Shown: positions 28,482 through 39,987 of the stretch, piece after piece | How positions within the stretch are numbered: the stretch's first letter is position 1 | Layout of the letters: each line of letters begins with the position of its first letter | DNA from: Pseudomonas sp. B33.4 | GTDB taxonomy: Bacteria > Pseudomonadota > Gammaproteobacteria > Pseudomonadales > Pseudomonadaceae | Direction of reading: 5' to 3' | Length of the DNA stretch: 64,000 nucleotides | Assembly (NCBI RefSeq): GCF_034555375.1 | Contig: NZ_CP140706.1 | Location: forward strand, 6,086,001-6,150,000 | Made by a program: the position numbers and the translations under genes | The notes under the pieces: generated by a model | Database searches by the model: none | What the model was told of the DNA's origin: nothing | The model's input: the letters and a program-made list of their open reading frames with translations, nothing else

Positions 28482-29744
28482 ATGCTTGAACTTGTCGCCG
28501 CTTTCATCTGCCTCACCACCCTCCTCACCTTCGTCAACTTCCGCTTCATCGGCCTGCCGCCGACCATCGGCGTGATGGTTACCGCGTTGATGTTTTCCCT
28601 GCTGCTGCAAGGCCTGAGCGTACTCGGCTACCCCGGCCTCGAAGAACGCGTACAGCAACTGATCGGCCAGATCGACTTCGGCGATCTGCTGATGAACTGG
28701 ATGCTGTCGTTCCTGCTGTTCGCCGGCGCCCTGCACGTCAACCTCAACGACCTGCGCAGCTATCGCTGGCCCATCGGACTGTTGGCAACCTTCGGTGTGT
28801 TGATCGCCACTACCGTGATCGGCAGCCTCGCCTATTACATCTTTGCCCTGTTCGGCTGGCACGTAAGCTTCCTTTACTGCCTGTTGTTCGGCGCACTGAT
28901 TTCGCCAACTGACCCGATCGCCGTGCTTGGTGTGCTGCGTACCGCCAATGCCTCGAAACCGTTGAAAACCACCATCGTCGGCGAATCGCTGTTCAACGAC
29001 GGCACCGCCGTAGTGGTGTTCACCGTTTTGCTCGGTATCGCCCAGCTCGGCGAAACCCCGACCATCAGTGCCACCGCGATGCTATTCGTTCACGAAGCGA
29101 TTGGCGGTGTGCTGTTTGGCGGGCTGATCGGTTACCTGGTCTATCGGATGATCAAGAGCATCGAGCAGCACCAGATCACCGTGATGCTGACCCTGGCGCT
29201 GGTCATTGGCGGTTCGGCGATGGCCACCGAGATTCATGTGTCAGCACCGATTGCGATGGTGGTTGCTGGTCTGATCATCGGTAACGTCGGGCGCAATCTG
29301 GCGATGAATGAGATGACTCGCCGTTATCTCGACGGTTTTTGGGAGTTGCTCGACGACATGCTTAACGCGCTGCTGTTCGCGCTGATCGGCATGGAGCTGT
29401 TGCTGCTGCCGTTCAACTGGCTGCACATGGCCGCGGCAGGTTTGCTGGCGGTGGCGATTCTGTTGTCGCGCCTGCTCACCGTGGCCCCGGCGATTGTGCT
29501 GCTACGGCGCTGGCGCACAGTGCCCGCCGGCACCATTCGCATTCTGACCTGGGGTGGTTTGCGCGGCGGTGTTTCGGTGGCACTGGCGCTGGCCCTGCCG
29601 CTGGGCCCGGAGCGTGACCTGCTGCTGAGCATCACCTACATCGTGGTGCTGTCATCGATCCTGTTGCAGGGCCTGACCATCGGCAAACTGGTCAAGCATG
29701 CAACGCGCCATGAGCCGAAAGCTGCGACTGAATCTGCGCACTGA
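28482..29744 (+). CDS. CPA1-type sodium/proton antiporter
   Basis: The 420-residue protein has about twelve hydrophobic segments. It carries the CPA1 hallmark GALISPTDPIAVLGVLR with the ion-binding Asp (about residue 146), the GESLFNDGTAVVVFTVLL motif (about residue 167), and LTWGGLRGGVSVALALALP near the end. It exchanges Na+ or K+ for H+ across the inner membrane. There is no large cytosolic C-terminal domain. AAGGA precedes the ATG at 28482. Confidence 0.9.
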   Translation: MLELVAAFICLTTLLTFVNFRFIGLPPTIGVMVTALMFSLLLQGLSVLGYPGLEERVQQLIGQIDFGDLLMNWMLSFLLFAGALHVNLNDLRSYRWPIGLLATFGVLIATTVIGSLAYYIFALFGWHVSFLYCLLFGALISPTDPIAVLGVLRTANASKPLKTTIVGESLFNDGTAVVVFTVLLGIAQLGETPTISATAMLFVHEAIGGVLFGGLIGYLVYRMIKSIEQHQITVMLTLALVIGGSAMATEIHVSAPIAMVVAGLIIGNVGRNLAMNEMTRRYLDGFWELLDDMLNALLFALIGMELLLLPFNWLHMAAAGLLAVAILLSRLLTVAPAIVLLRRWRTVPAGTIRILTWGGLRGGVSVALALALPLGPERDLLLSITYIVVLSSILLQGLTIGKLVKHATRHEPKAATESAH

Positions 29745-29748
29745 CGTA

Positions 29749-31047
29749 TCACTGCGGCGCCGTCTGGCGGGCAGTGCTCAGCACTGCCTCAACCTGCCCG
29801 GCAGCGTGTAACAGATCGCTGTCGGCTCTGAACGCGCCAATCATTTGCAGGCCAATGGGCAACGCCCCGGTTTTGCGGACGAGCGGAAGGTTGATTTGCG
29901 GCAAGCCAAACGCCATCCACAACTTGCTGAAATCCGAAGGCCCGGTCGCCCCAAGGCCCAACGGCGCGACGATGCCGCAGCTCGCACCCAACAAGGCGTC
30001 AAACGGTTGGAATATCGGCTCCAGCACAGCGGCTAACGTTGCCAAGCGCTTCTTCGCCGCTGACTCTTGCGCCCACGTCGTCAGACGGGCGCGCTCGATC
30101 ATGGCCAACAATTCCTCACTGAGTTGGTCAGGGTGCGCTTGCAGCTCTTTGGCCAGTGATCGGGCGCCCTCGCAATCGTTGATCAACAGATGATCATCGA
30201 ATACCGACGCAAACGCCTCAGGCAGCACCACCTCGCTCACTTGATGACCCGCCGAGCGCAAATCTTCAACAGCAGCTTCCAGCGCTGCGGCCACCTCTTC
30301 ATCGACCTGATCCCAACGCGCCGTACGACAGAAGCCGAACGTGCAAACGCTCTGTTCGTGAGCAAGCGGCGGGAGACCGGAGATCAAGACTTGCGCCATC
30401 AGCTCCAGATCGCGCACCGAGCGGCCATACCACCCCACCGTGTCGAAACTCGGCGCCAATGGCTTTACCCCTTCCAGTGAAACCAGCCCGTACGAGGGTT
30501 TGAACGCGTACAGACCGCAGTAGGAGGCCGGCTTGATCAATGACCCGGCGGTCTGCGTGCCCAATGCGAGCGGAAAAAAACCGGCCGCCATCCCCGCTGC
30601 CGAGCCGGCACTGGAACTTCCCGGAGTTCTGTCGAGATGATGCGGATTGCGGGTTGGCCCGGTGTGCATGTAAGCGAATTCGGTGGTGTGGGTTTTGCCC
30701 ATGATCACCGCCCCGGCCTGGCGCAGAAGCGTGACGACATGGGCGTCACGCGAAGGACGGTTATCCTCATAGATCGGCGAGTAAAAACGAGTGGGATGAT
30801 CCGCACTGTCATAGATGTCTTTGACGCCCACGGGCACACCCGCCAGCAAGCCTTTTGCGCCGCTGTTTTTCAGATGCCGGGCCTGGCTGCGAACTGCGTC
30901 CGGGTCGAACGAAACAAACGCTTTTATGTCCTGTTCATGCGCGTCGACACAGTCAAGGAAATGCTCGGCGACGGTCTCGGGGCTCACGGCCTGCGAACGA
31001 ACCCGCTCAGCAATGGCGGTGGCGTCTGCCTGATTAAAATTGTGCAT
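29749..31047 (-). CDS. Amidase signature family enzyme
   Basis: The 432-residue protein has the amidase signature with its Ser-cis-Ser-Lys triad: VGVKDIYDSADHPT (Lys at about residue 77), GSSSAGSAAGMAAGFFPLALG (Ser-rich motif, about residues 142-162) and QTAGSLIKPASYCGLYAFKP. It would hydrolyse a C-N amide bond; the substrate is unknown. The gene overlaps the end of the upstream VOC gene by 14 bp, so the two are one transcription unit. A LysR gene is divergent from the pair. Confidence 0.88.
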   Translation of the reverse strand: MHNFNQADATAIAERVRSQAVSPETVAEHFLDCVDAHEQDIKAFVSFDPDAVRSQARHLKNSGAKGLLAGVPVGVKDIYDSADHPTRFYSPIYEDNRPSRDAHVVTLLRQAGAVIMGKTHTTEFAYMHTGPTRNPHHLDRTPGSSSAGSAAGMAAGFFPLALGTQTAGSLIKPASYCGLYAFKPSYGLVSLEGVKPLAPSFDTVGWYGRSVRDLELMAQVLISGLPPLAHEQSVCTFGFCRTARWDQVDEEVAAALEAAVEDLRSAGHQVSEVVLPEAFASVFDDHLLINDCEGARSLAKELQAHPDQLSEELLAMIERARLTTWAQESAAKKRLATLAAVLEPIFQPFDALLGASCGIVAPLGLGATGPSDFSKLWMAFGLPQINLPLVRKTGALPIGLQMIGAFRADSDLLHAAGQVEAVLSTARQTAPQ

Positions 31048-31450
31048 AAACTGCCTGCAAGTCAGTGAAGCCCTTTATCTCGATGGGGTTTGCGGCAGGA
31101 TCGCGAAAGAACATGGTTGCCTGCTCACCGGGCTCTCCGGGAAAACGAATGTGTGGACGAAGCACAAATTGCACTCCGCCTTCGATCAAGCGCTCCTTTA
31201 ACGCGACCCAGTCCGACATCTCGAGGATCACGCCGAGATGGGGCATCGGCACGTCATGCTCGCCGACTTTCCCGGTATTGCTGACCGCAAAGGGTTCGCC
31301 CAAGTGCAACGACAATTGATGGCCGAAAAAATCGAAATCGACCCACGTGTCGGTACTGCGACCTTCTTTACACCCCAGCAAACCTCCATAAAAATCGCGG
31401 GAAGCCTGCAAGTCACGGACGTGCATAGCGAGATGAAAAATCGACTGCAT
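31034..31450 (-). CDS. VOC (glyoxalase/bleomycin resistance-type) protein
   Basis: The 138-residue protein is one vicinal-oxygen-chelate domain: FHLAMHVRDLQASRDFYGGLLGC at the start (metal His), HQLSLHL in the middle, and MFFRDPAANPIEIKGF at the end (metal Glu). This is a common layout for small dioxygenases or lyases of unknown substrate. ATG at 31450 is chosen because AGGAG precedes it. It is co-transcribed with the amidase and faces the LysR gene, which suggests a small catabolic or detoxifying pathway. Confidence 0.85.
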   Translation of the reverse strand: MQSIFHLAMHVRDLQASRDFYGGLLGCKEGRSTDTWVDFDFFGHQLSLHLGEPFAVSNTGKVGEHDVPMPHLGVILEMSDWVALKERLIEGGVQFVLRPHIRFPGEPGEQATMFFRDPAANPIEIKGFTDLQAVYAQF

Positions 31451-31523
31451 AAGGAACTCCTGACGATCACCGGACGACGGAAACAGCGGGATGGTTGAAG
31501 ACTGTGCGGTTTCGATCAAAAGA

Positions 31524-31549
31524 GATAGCCTGTAATTCTTACTGCTATC
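31524..31549. promoter_or_regulatory. GATAGC/GCTATC inverted repeat in divergent promoter region
   Basis: Perfect 6-bp arms (31524-31529 and 31544-31549) with a 14-bp spacer. It lies 13 bp before the LysR ATG and about 75 bp before the VOC ATG. A candidate binding site for the adjacent LysR protein, by position only. Confidence 0.45.
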
Positions 31550-31562
31550 GAAAGCATTATTT

Positions 31563-32459
31563 ATGGACACGCGATATTTAAAGAGCCTGATCACCGTCGT
31601 CGAATGCGGCTCGATCGCCCATGCTGCGCGCCTTGAAGGACTGACGGCTGCTGCGATCAGTCAGCGCATTCTCGCGCTCGAACGGCAACTCGGCTTTGAG
31701 CTGTTGTCCCGTGTGGGCCATGCTGCCAAGCCGAGCCAGGCCTGCCTCGATTTACTGCCCCGGGCCAAACGCATCGTTCGCGAAGTGGCGTTACTGGCGG
31801 GAGATGCCGACGTCGCAGGGCTGACGGGACAGTTGCGCATAGGCGCGATTTCCACCGTTTTGACCGGGCTGTTGCCGGGAACACTGCGCACATTGACCGA
31901 GTTGGCGCCTGGGCTGACGCCAGTGATCGTTCCGGGAACATCGCGGTCGTTGTATCAGGCGCTGCTCTCAGGGGAAGTGCATGCGGCGATCCTCGTGATG
32001 CCGCCGTTCGAGTTGCCCAAAGCGCTGCAAGCGGTGTCCCTGCGCAAGGAGCCGCTGGTGTTTCTGTCAAAGGAAAAGTCCGCGCTGAGCATCCCCGCAC
32101 AACTGACGAGCCAGCCCTACATCCGCTACGACCCGGACGCATGGGGCGGACGGCACGCCGAGCAGTATCTGGCGGACCATGAACTGACGCCCACGTCGCT
32201 GGTCGATCTGGATGCACTGGAAACCATTGCCATGCTCGTGACGGGCGGCATGGGCGTGAGCCTGGTGCCCTATTGGTCCGGTTTTGAGCAATGGGGCCAT
32301 CAATGCGCGGTGAGCCAGATTGGCAGTGATCGCTATGACCGGGAGATTGCGCTGATCAGCCCGGCCCAGACCGATCGGCCAAACATGATCAGCGCATTGT
32401 GCGCGGCACTTTCAACGGCCACGCCTCAACGTTCTGAATCCTTCTTCGACTCGCCTTGA
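31563..32459 (+). CDS. LysR-family transcriptional regulator
   Basis: The 298-residue protein has an N-terminal LysR winged helix (LKSLITVVECGSIAHAARLEGLTAAAISQRILALERQLG, shown as one continuous motif from about residue 6, abbreviated here as SIAHAARLEGLTAAAISQRI) and a periplasmic-binding-like effector domain from about residue 90. It is divergent from the VOC-amidase pair and most likely controls it. Its 3' end overlaps the convergent FNT gene by 34 bp. Confidence 0.88.
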   Translation: MDTRYLKSLITVVECGSIAHAARLEGLTAAAISQRILALERQLGFELLSRVGHAAKPSQACLDLLPRAKRIVREVALLAGDADVAGLTGQLRIGAISTVLTGLLPGTLRTLTELAPGLTPVIVPGTSRSLYQALLSGEVHAAILVMPPFELPKALQAVSLRKEPLVFLSKEKSALSIPAQLTSQPYIRYDPDAWGGRHAEQYLADHELTPTSLVDLDALETIAMLVTGGMGVSLVPYWSGFEQWGHQCAVSQIGSDRYDREIALISPAQTDRPNMISALCAALSTATPQRSESFFDSP

Positions 32460-33316
32460 TCCTCATCAGGGCCGCTGGATTTCGGCTTCCCGCTTTCACT
32501 GCGAATCTGCGCGTGGCTGATCAGCGCAAAGATAAAACTACCGCCAATGATATTCCCGGCCAGCGTGGGGCCGGCGAAGACCATCCAGAAATCACTCCAC
32601 GGCAGTTCGCCGGCGAACACCAGATACGACACTTCCGCCGAACCCACCACAATGTGAGTGAAATCGCCGAGTGCCATGAAATAGGTGATGAGGATGATGA
32701 TCCACATCTTCGCGCTCTCCATGGAAGGGATCATCCAGACCATGGTGGCGATCATCCAGCCGGAAACGATGCCCTTGGCGAACATCTGGCTGGCATGGTT
32801 TTCCATGACCTTGCGGCCGATCTCGAGGAAGGCGTGGTCAGTCTTGGTGTCGAATATCGGCAACTCGAGCATCACGTACGCCACCAGAATCGTGCCACAC
32901 AGGTTGCCGACCAACACCACGGTCCACAGGCGGATCAGGCGGCCGAAATTCCGCATCGTTGGTTTGGTCATGACCGGCAGCACGGCGGTCAGCGTGTTTT
33001 CGGTGAACAACTGCTGGCGTGCGAGGATCACCGCAAGAAAGCCTGCGCAGTAGCCGAAACTGGCGATCACCTTGAATTCGTCGCCCTCGGGCAGGCGTGA
33101 ATTGAGTAAACCCATGCCCATCAATGACAGGCCCATGGTCAACCCGGCCGCCAGCGCCGACCACCAGAGTGCGGCGATGCTGCGCTCCAGTTCCTGATCG
33201 CCTTGAGAGCGGATGATTTCATGCAGGACGGCCGCGCGGGGCGGCTGGCTTTTCTCGACTTCGTGCTGTTCTTTGGCCGAGAGGTCGGGGGTTTTGCCGT
33301 CGGTGGGGGTGGTCAT
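32426..33316 (-). CDS. Formate/nitrite transporter (FNT) family protein, YfdC-like
   Basis: The 296-residue protein has six hydrophobic segments and FNT features (LWWSALAAGLTMGLSLMGMG, ARQQLFTENTLTAVLPV, GNLCGTILVAYV, FAGPTLAGNIIGG). Its long charged N-terminal (about 45 residues) and C-terminal extensions resemble YfdC rather than FocA or NirC. FNT proteins are pentameric anion channels of the inner membrane; the ion carried by YfdC types is not established. The gene converges on and overlaps the LysR gene. Confidence 0.85.
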   Translation of the reverse strand: MTTPTDGKTPDLSAKEQHEVEKSQPPRAAVLHEIIRSQGDQELERSIAALWWSALAAGLTMGLSLMGMGLLNSRLPEGDEFKVIASFGYCAGFLAVILARQQLFTENTLTAVLPVMTKPTMRNFGRLIRLWTVVLVGNLCGTILVAYVMLELPIFDTKTDHAFLEIGRKVMENHASQMFAKGIVSGWMIATMVWMIPSMESAKMWIIILITYFMALGDFTHIVVGSAEVSYLVFAGELPWSDFWMVFAGPTLAGNIIGGSFIFALISHAQIRSESGKPKSSGPDEDQGESKKDSER

Positions 33317-33411
33317 GGCGTGGCAACCGTGGGGGGTGGTGTTTAGCTACGACTCCCGCGGCTCACGACTGTTCAGTGGTCAGATGATTCTTCGGTGATT
33401 TTGAAAGCGCT

Positions 33412-33474
33412 TTCGCGAGCAGGCTCGCTCCCACAGGTTCACGCTATACCTGTGGGAGCGAGCCTGCTCGCGAA
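33412..33474. repeat. REP pair, GAGCGAGCCTGCTCGCGAA family
   Basis: Compact inverted pair between the thioesterase and FNT genes. Confidence 0.9.
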
Positions 33475-33490
33475 GGGCGCGCCGCCAATG

Positions 33491-35620
<2,130 letters not shown>

Positions 35621-35627
35621 GTTAAGA

Positions 35628-35806
35628 GCAGCTGCGAGCTTCTAGCTTCAAGCGGCAAGCGAGGTCAAAAGCCGGACTTGCCGTGCGAAGCCTGAGGCTC
35701 TGCCATCATTTCAAAACAGCGTCAGGCTACAGGCTACTTGCACAAGAGATCAGCGCACCTCCGCTCCTCTTGCAGCTCGTAGCTTGCAGCTTGTGGCTGG
35801 AGGTCC
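35628..35806. repeat. GCTTCAAGC/GCAAGC repeat region between ahcY and metF
   Basis: Clustered, imperfect inverted copies of AGCTGCGAGCTTCTAGCTTC and CTTGCAGCTCGTAGCTTGCA at the two ends, with a less regular interior. Same family as 33942-34023. Confidence 0.65.
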
Positions 35807-35812
35807 CCTCCG

Positions 35813-36658
35813 ATGTCTCAAGACCGTCGCTACAGCTTCGAGTTCTTCCCGACCAAGACCGATGCTGGGCATGAAAAACTGCTCGCCACTGCCCGTCAGC
35901 TGGCCACTTACAACCCTGATTTCTTCTCCTGCACCTATGGCGCTGGTGGTTCGACCCGTGATCGCACCCTCAACACCGTTCTGCAACTGGAAAGCGAAGT
36001 CAAAGTACCGGCCGCACCGCACCTGTCGTGCGTCGGCGACAGCAAGGACGACCTGCGCGGCCTGCTGAACGAGTACAAGGCTGCTGGCATCAAGCGCATC
36101 GTCGCCCTGCGCGGTGATCTGCCGTCCGGCATGGGCATGACCAGCGGTGAGCTGCGTCACGCCAATGAACTGGTGGAATTCATTCGTGAAGAAACCGGCG
36201 ATCATTTCCACATCGAAGTTGCCGCTTACCCGGAGATGCATCCGCAAGCACGCAACTACGAAGACGATCTCGCCAATTTCGTGCGCAAGGCTCGCGCTGG
36301 CGCCGACAGCGCGATCACCCAGTACTTCTTCAACGCCGACAGTTACTTCTACTTCGTCGACCGTTTGCAGGCGCAGGGTGTCGATCTGCCGATCGTGCCG
36401 GGGATCATGCCGATCACCAACTACAGCAAACTCGCGCGCTTCTCCGATGCCTGCGGTGCGGAAATCCCGCGCTGGATCCGCAAGCAACTGGAAGCCTACG
36501 GCGATGACACGCAAAGCATTCAGCGCTTTGGCGAGCAAGTCGTCAGCGAGATGTGCGAGCGTCTGTTGCAGGGCGGCGCACCGGGGCTGCATTTTTATTC
36601 CATGAACCAGGCTGAGCCTAGTCTGGCGATCTGGAATAACCTGAAGTTACCGCGTTGA
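35813..36658 (+). CDS. metF: 5,10-methylenetetrahydrofolate reductase
   Basis: The 281-residue TIM-barrel flavoenzyme has YSFEFFPTKTDAG (catalytic Glu), FFSCTYGAGGSTRD (about residue 42), RGDLPSG and ITQYFFNADSYFYFVDR, all typical of MetF. It reduces 5,10-methylene-THF to 5-methyl-THF, the methyl donor for methionine synthesis. It pairs functionally with ahcY: homocysteine from AhcY is methylated with the methyl group MetF supplies. GGAGG lies before the ATG. No separate SAH riboswitch is visible in the ahcY-metF gap. Confidence 0.97.
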   Translation: MSQDRRYSFEFFPTKTDAGHEKLLATARQLATYNPDFFSCTYGAGGSTRDRTLNTVLQLESEVKVPAAPHLSCVGDSKDDLRGLLNEYKAAGIKRIVALRGDLPSGMGMTSGELRHANELVEFIREETGDHFHIEVAAYPEMHPQARNYEDDLANFVRKARAGADSAITQYFFNADSYFYFVDRLQAQGVDLPIVPGIMPITNYSKLARFSDACGAEIPRWIRKQLEAYGDDTQSIQRFGEQVVSEMCERLLQGGAPGLHFYSMNQAEPSLAIWNNLKLPR

Positions 36659-36660
36659 AG

Positions 36661-36728
36661 CAGCTGCAAGCTTCAAGCTGAAAGCAACAAGCAAGATCAA
36701 GAGATCGCAGCCTTCGGCAGCTCCTACA
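36661..36728. repeat. GCAAGC repeat fragment and single REP
   Basis: AGCTGCAAGCTTCAAGCTG (36662-36680) followed by an unpaired REP half (GATCGCAGCCTTCGGCAGCT, about 36703-36722). Confidence 0.75.
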
Positions 36729-36828
36729 AGGGTTGTTGAAGTTGCGATTTTTTGCGTTTAAAGGCCCGAAACAGAGCTTGTGCAGGCACTTTCTGGCTCT
36801 TTCGCGTTTCTCGTCGTAATCTCAAGCC

Positions 36829-37641
36829 ATGCCTTTGATCACGCAGTTATTCGCCGTGCTGGTTTTTGCTTGCCTGAGCTTCGCCGCTAGGGGCGAGAAG
36901 CTACGTATTGTCACCGAGCCGTGGGCGCCGTACGTGTATGAAGAAGGCGGCAAGAACCTCGGGCTCGACTACGAAACCACAGCCATCGTCTTCAAGCGAC
37001 TGGGCATTGAAGTCGAATGGCAATTCCTGCCGTGGAAGCGCTGCCTGTCGATGCTTGAAACCGGTCAGGCCGACGGTGCACTGGATATTTTTCACAGTGA
37101 TGAACGCGACGCGACCCTGCTTTACCCAAGCGAGCCGCTGTCGGACGTCGAGTTCGTGATGTTCTACGCCAACGACAGGCCGCACCCGTTCAGCAAACTG
37201 GAAGAACTCAAAGGCCTGACCATCGGCACTTCGCCGGGCTATCTATACAGCCCGGATTTTCGCGAGTCGACGCTGTTTAACCGAGAACCGGCACCGACCC
37301 ACGAAGCCAACTTCGGCAAATTGGTGCGCGGACGTATCGACTTGCTGATCACTGATCGCCGCGTCGGCCAGCATTTGCTCGATGAGCTGAACATTCGCGA
37401 TCAGATCACTGAAAACCCTACCGTCATTAGCCGCCAAAGCCAGTTTCTGGCGGTTCGGCGCAATGCCGGCATGGATTTATTGGTGCAGCGGTTTGGCGCC
37501 GAACTCAAGCGCTTCAAGCGCGAACCAGCCTACGCCGAGCTGAGCGCACGCTACGGCGCCGCCCCCGCCAGCAGCCCTTCAATGAATTCAGCCACCGCCA
37601 ACAGCAAAACCGTTGAGCAGCAGGAAAGCAGCGCGCAGTGA
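36829..37641 (+). CDS. Periplasmic solute-binding protein, SBP_bac_3 type
   Basis: The 270-residue product has a signal peptide (LFAVLVFACLSFAARGEK), then EKLRIVTEPWAPYVYEEGGKN and WKRCLSMLETGQADGALDIF, the family 3 binding-protein pattern. A Ser/Asn-rich tail of about 25 residues ends the protein. No ABC permease is adjacent. It resembles, but is not a close copy of, the product of 4797-5534. The ligand is unknown. The ribosome site is weak. Confidence 0.78.
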   Translation: MPLITQLFAVLVFACLSFAARGEKLRIVTEPWAPYVYEEGGKNLGLDYETTAIVFKRLGIEVEWQFLPWKRCLSMLETGQADGALDIFHSDERDATLLYPSEPLSDVEFVMFYANDRPHPFSKLEELKGLTIGTSPGYLYSPDFRESTLFNREPAPTHEANFGKLVRGRIDLLITDRRVGQHLLDELNIRDQITENPTVISRQSQFLAVRRNAGMDLLVQRFGAELKRFKREPAYAELSARYGAAPASSPSMNSATANSKTVEQQESSAQ

Positions 37642-37647
37642 TTGCTC

Positions 37648-37656
37648 TGTTATACT
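37648..37656 (+). promoter_or_regulatory. Extended -10 element upstream of rhlE
   Basis: TGTTATACT fits TGN plus TATACT. No -35 box is clear, as is usual for extended -10 promoters. It would give rhlE a leader of about 200 nt. Confidence 0.4.
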
Positions 37657-37863
37657 CCGGCGTTCCCGCCAGGCTCACGCCCGGACGCCCGGAACCGTAA
37701 CAGGCCTCTCGACCCGCTACAGCGCAGCTTTGCAGCCCGCGCGAGCGCTCCAGACGTGCCTTCGGAACCGCAGCAGGACCGGACGGGATTGCGTCCTCTT
37801 AAACGCCATTCGCGCCAGGCAAGACTCCCATTGGGCCAAGCCCTAACTAAAACAGGATTACTC

Positions 37864-39747
37864 ATGTCCTTTGCTTCCCTCGGTCTCTCCGAGGCTTTAG
37901 TCCGCGCCATCGAAGATGCGGGCTATACCGAGCCTACTCCGGTGCAACAGCGGGCCATTCCCGCCGTGTTGCAAGGTCGCGACCTGATGGTTGCGGCACA
38001 GACAGGTACCGGTAAAACCGGCGGTTTCGCCCTTCCGATCCTGGAGCGGTTGTTCCCCAACGGTCACCCGGACAAATCCCAGCGTCATGGCCCGCGCCAA
38101 CCGCGCGTACTGGTCCTGACCCCGACCCGCGAACTCGCGGCCCAGGTACACGAGAGCTTCAAGATCTACGCCCGTGACCTGAAATTCGTCAGCGCCTGCA
38201 TCTTCGGCGGCGTCGGCATGAACCCGCAGGTTCAGGCCATGTCCCGTGGCGTCGACGTGCTCGTTGCCTGCCCGGGTCGTTTGCTCGATCTGTGTGGCCA
38301 GGGCAGCGTTGACCTGTCTCACGTGGAAATCCTCGTCCTCGACGAAGCCGACCGCATGCTCGACATGGGTTTCGTGCACGACGTGAAGAAAGTGCTCGCG
38401 CGCCTGCCGTCCAAGCGTCAGAACCTGCTGTTCTCGGCGACGTTCTCCAAGGACATCACCGACCTCGCCGGCAAGCTGCTGCACAACCCGGAACGCATCG
38501 AAGTGACGCCGCCGAACACCACGGTCGAGCGCATCGAACAACGCGTGTTCCGTCTGCCGGCCAGCCACAAGCGTGCGCTGCTGGCACACCTGATCACCGC
38601 TGGCGCGTGGGAACAGGTGCTGGTGTTCACCCGCACCAAGCACGGCGCCAACCGTCTGGCCGAGTACCTGGACAAGCACGGCCTGCCGGCTGTGGCGATC
38701 CACGGTAACAAGAGCCAGAACGCGCGCACCAAAGCGCTGGCCGACTTCAAGGCCAACCAGGTACGCATTCTGGTTGCCACCGACATCGCCGCACGCGGTC
38801 TGGACATCGATCAATTGCCACACGTGGTCAACTTCGAACTGCCGAACGTCGATGAAGATTACGTCCACCGTATCGGCCGTACCGGCCGTGCCGGTCGTTC
38901 GGGCGAGGCGATTTCGCTGGTCGCACCGGACGAAGAAAAACTGCTGAAAAGCATCGAACGCATGACCAAGCAGAAAATCGCCGACGGCGACCTGATGGGC
39001 TTCGATTCGAGCACCATTGAAGCCGAGAAGCCGGAAGTGCGCGAGCGTCCGGACGTGCGCAACCCGCGCAATCCACGTGGCCCACGCGGCGACGGCCCGA
39101 ATGGCGGCGGCGGTGGCGGCGGTCGTAAAGACAAAGGCAAAGACAAGGGCAAGGAAAAACCGGCCGGTGAACGCGGCGAGCGTCCTGCCCGTCAGCAGAA
39201 ACCGCGCGAAGGCACCCCAGCCCGCGAACAGCGTCCGAGCCAGCCGCCACGTGCGGCAGCTGATCGCGCACCGGACGAGTTCCTCGACGACGATATCGAT
39301 AACTTCGGTAACCGCGTTGATTACGTACCGAAGCCGGCTCCTGCTGGCGGCCGTGGTCGTCGTCCAGGCGCACCGGCTCAGGGCGCAGGCGCAGGTTCCG
39401 GCGCACCACGCGGCGGTCAGTCGCAAGGTCGCCAGAACGGTCCGCGCAACAGCAACGGTTCGAGCACCGGCACGCCGCCGGCAAAACGCAGCGGCCCGCG
39501 CAACGGCGCACCGCGTGATGGTCAGTCGGGTCGTCGCGACGAGTCCTCCTCGTCGTCGCGCAACCGTCGCCCGGCCCGTGACGATCAGCCACGCAGCGAG
39601 CCAGCCGTACAGAACCCGCGCAGCACCGGGCCGAAGATCATGCACAAGGAATCGAAAGCCGACCGCTTCCCGACGCCTGAGCAGCTCGATCAACTGCCAA
39701 GCCGCCCGCGTGGCGAAAAACCAGCCTTGCTGACCCGCAATCGCTGA
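37864..39747 (+). CDS. rhlE: DEAD-box RNA helicase RhlE
   Basis: The 627-residue protein has the Q motif ([14 protein letters not shown]), motif I AQTGTGKT (about residue 48), PTRELA, DEAD ([11 protein letters not shown], about residue 159), [13 protein letters not shown] and [11 protein letters not shown] (about residue 338). From about residue 385 to the end it is a long, low-complexity, Arg/Gly/Pro/Asn-rich basic tail that should be disordered and bind RNA. In P. aeruginosa the homologous RhlE2 tail mediates RNase E contact (from memory). The core matches RhlE. AGGA precedes the ATG at 37864. A strong terminator follows. Confidence 0.94.
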   Translation: MSFASLGLSEALVRAIEDAGYTEPTPVQQRAIPAVLQGRDLMVAAQTGTGKTGGFALPILERLFPNGHPDKSQRHGPRQPRVLVLTPTRELAAQVHESFKIYARDLKFVSACIFGGVGMNPQVQAMSRGVDVLVACPGRLLDLCGQGSVDLSHVEILVLDEADRMLDMGFVHDVKKVLARLPSKRQNLLFSATFSKDITDLAGKLLHNPERIEVTPPNTTVERIEQRVFRLPASHKRALLAHLITAGAWEQVLVFTRTKHGANRLAEYLDKHGLPAVAIHGNKSQNARTKALADFKANQVRILVATDIAARGLDIDQLPHVVNFELPNVDEDYVHRIGRTGRAGRSGEAISLVAPDEEKLLKSIERMTKQKIADGDLMGFDSSTIEAEKPEVRERPDVRNPRNPRGPRGDGPNGGGGGGGRKDKGKDKGKEKPAGERGERPARQQKPREGTPAREQRPSQPPRAAADRAPDEFLDDDIDNFGNRVDYVPKPAPAGGRGRRPGAPAQGAGAGSGAPRGGQSQGRQNGPRNSNGSSTGTPPAKRSGPRNGAPRDGQSGRRDESSSSSRNRRPARDDQPRSEPAVQNPRSTGPKIMHKESKADRFPTPEQLDQLPSRPRGEKPALLTRNR

Positions 39748-39762
39748 TTTCACGCTGCAGTG

Positions 39763-39799
39763 AAAAATGCCCCGCCTCGAAAGAGCCGGGGCATTTTTA
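39763..39799 (+). terminator. Rho-independent terminator of rhlE
   Basis: AAAAATGCCCCG, loop, CGGGGCATTTTT, 16 bp past the stop codon. Confidence 0.9.
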
Positions 39800-39821
39800 T
39801 GGGCGACTCAAACCCGCTTTC

Positions 39822-39909
39822 TGTAGGAGCTGCCGAAGGCTGCGATCTTTTGATCTTGATCTGCAAAAAGCCAGGATCAAAAGATCGCAGCCTTCGGCAG
39901 CTCCTACAG
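39822..39909. repeat. REP pair, GGAGCTGCCGAAGGCTGCGA family
   Basis: Inverted pair between the terminators of convergent rhlE and yceI-like genes. Confidence 0.9.
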
Positions 39910-39935
39910 GGGGAATTGTGTTGTGACGGGCAATA

Positions 39936-39971
39936 AAAAACGCCCCCGGCCTTTCGACCGGGGGCGTTTTT
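39936..39971 (-). terminator. Rho-independent terminator of the cytochrome b561-yceI operon
   Basis: AAAAACGCCCCCGG, loop CCTTTCGA, CCGGGGGCGTTTTT; on the minus strand the hairpin follows the yceI-like stop codon by 16 bp. Confidence 0.9.
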
Positions 39972-39987
39972 GTGTGGCGAGCGAAAG

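Noticed and set aside
35621..35812. Second SAH riboswitch before metF
   Set aside because: The GAGG.GCGCTGC and ACGGCGC core elements are absent; only GCAAGC-type repeats are seen.
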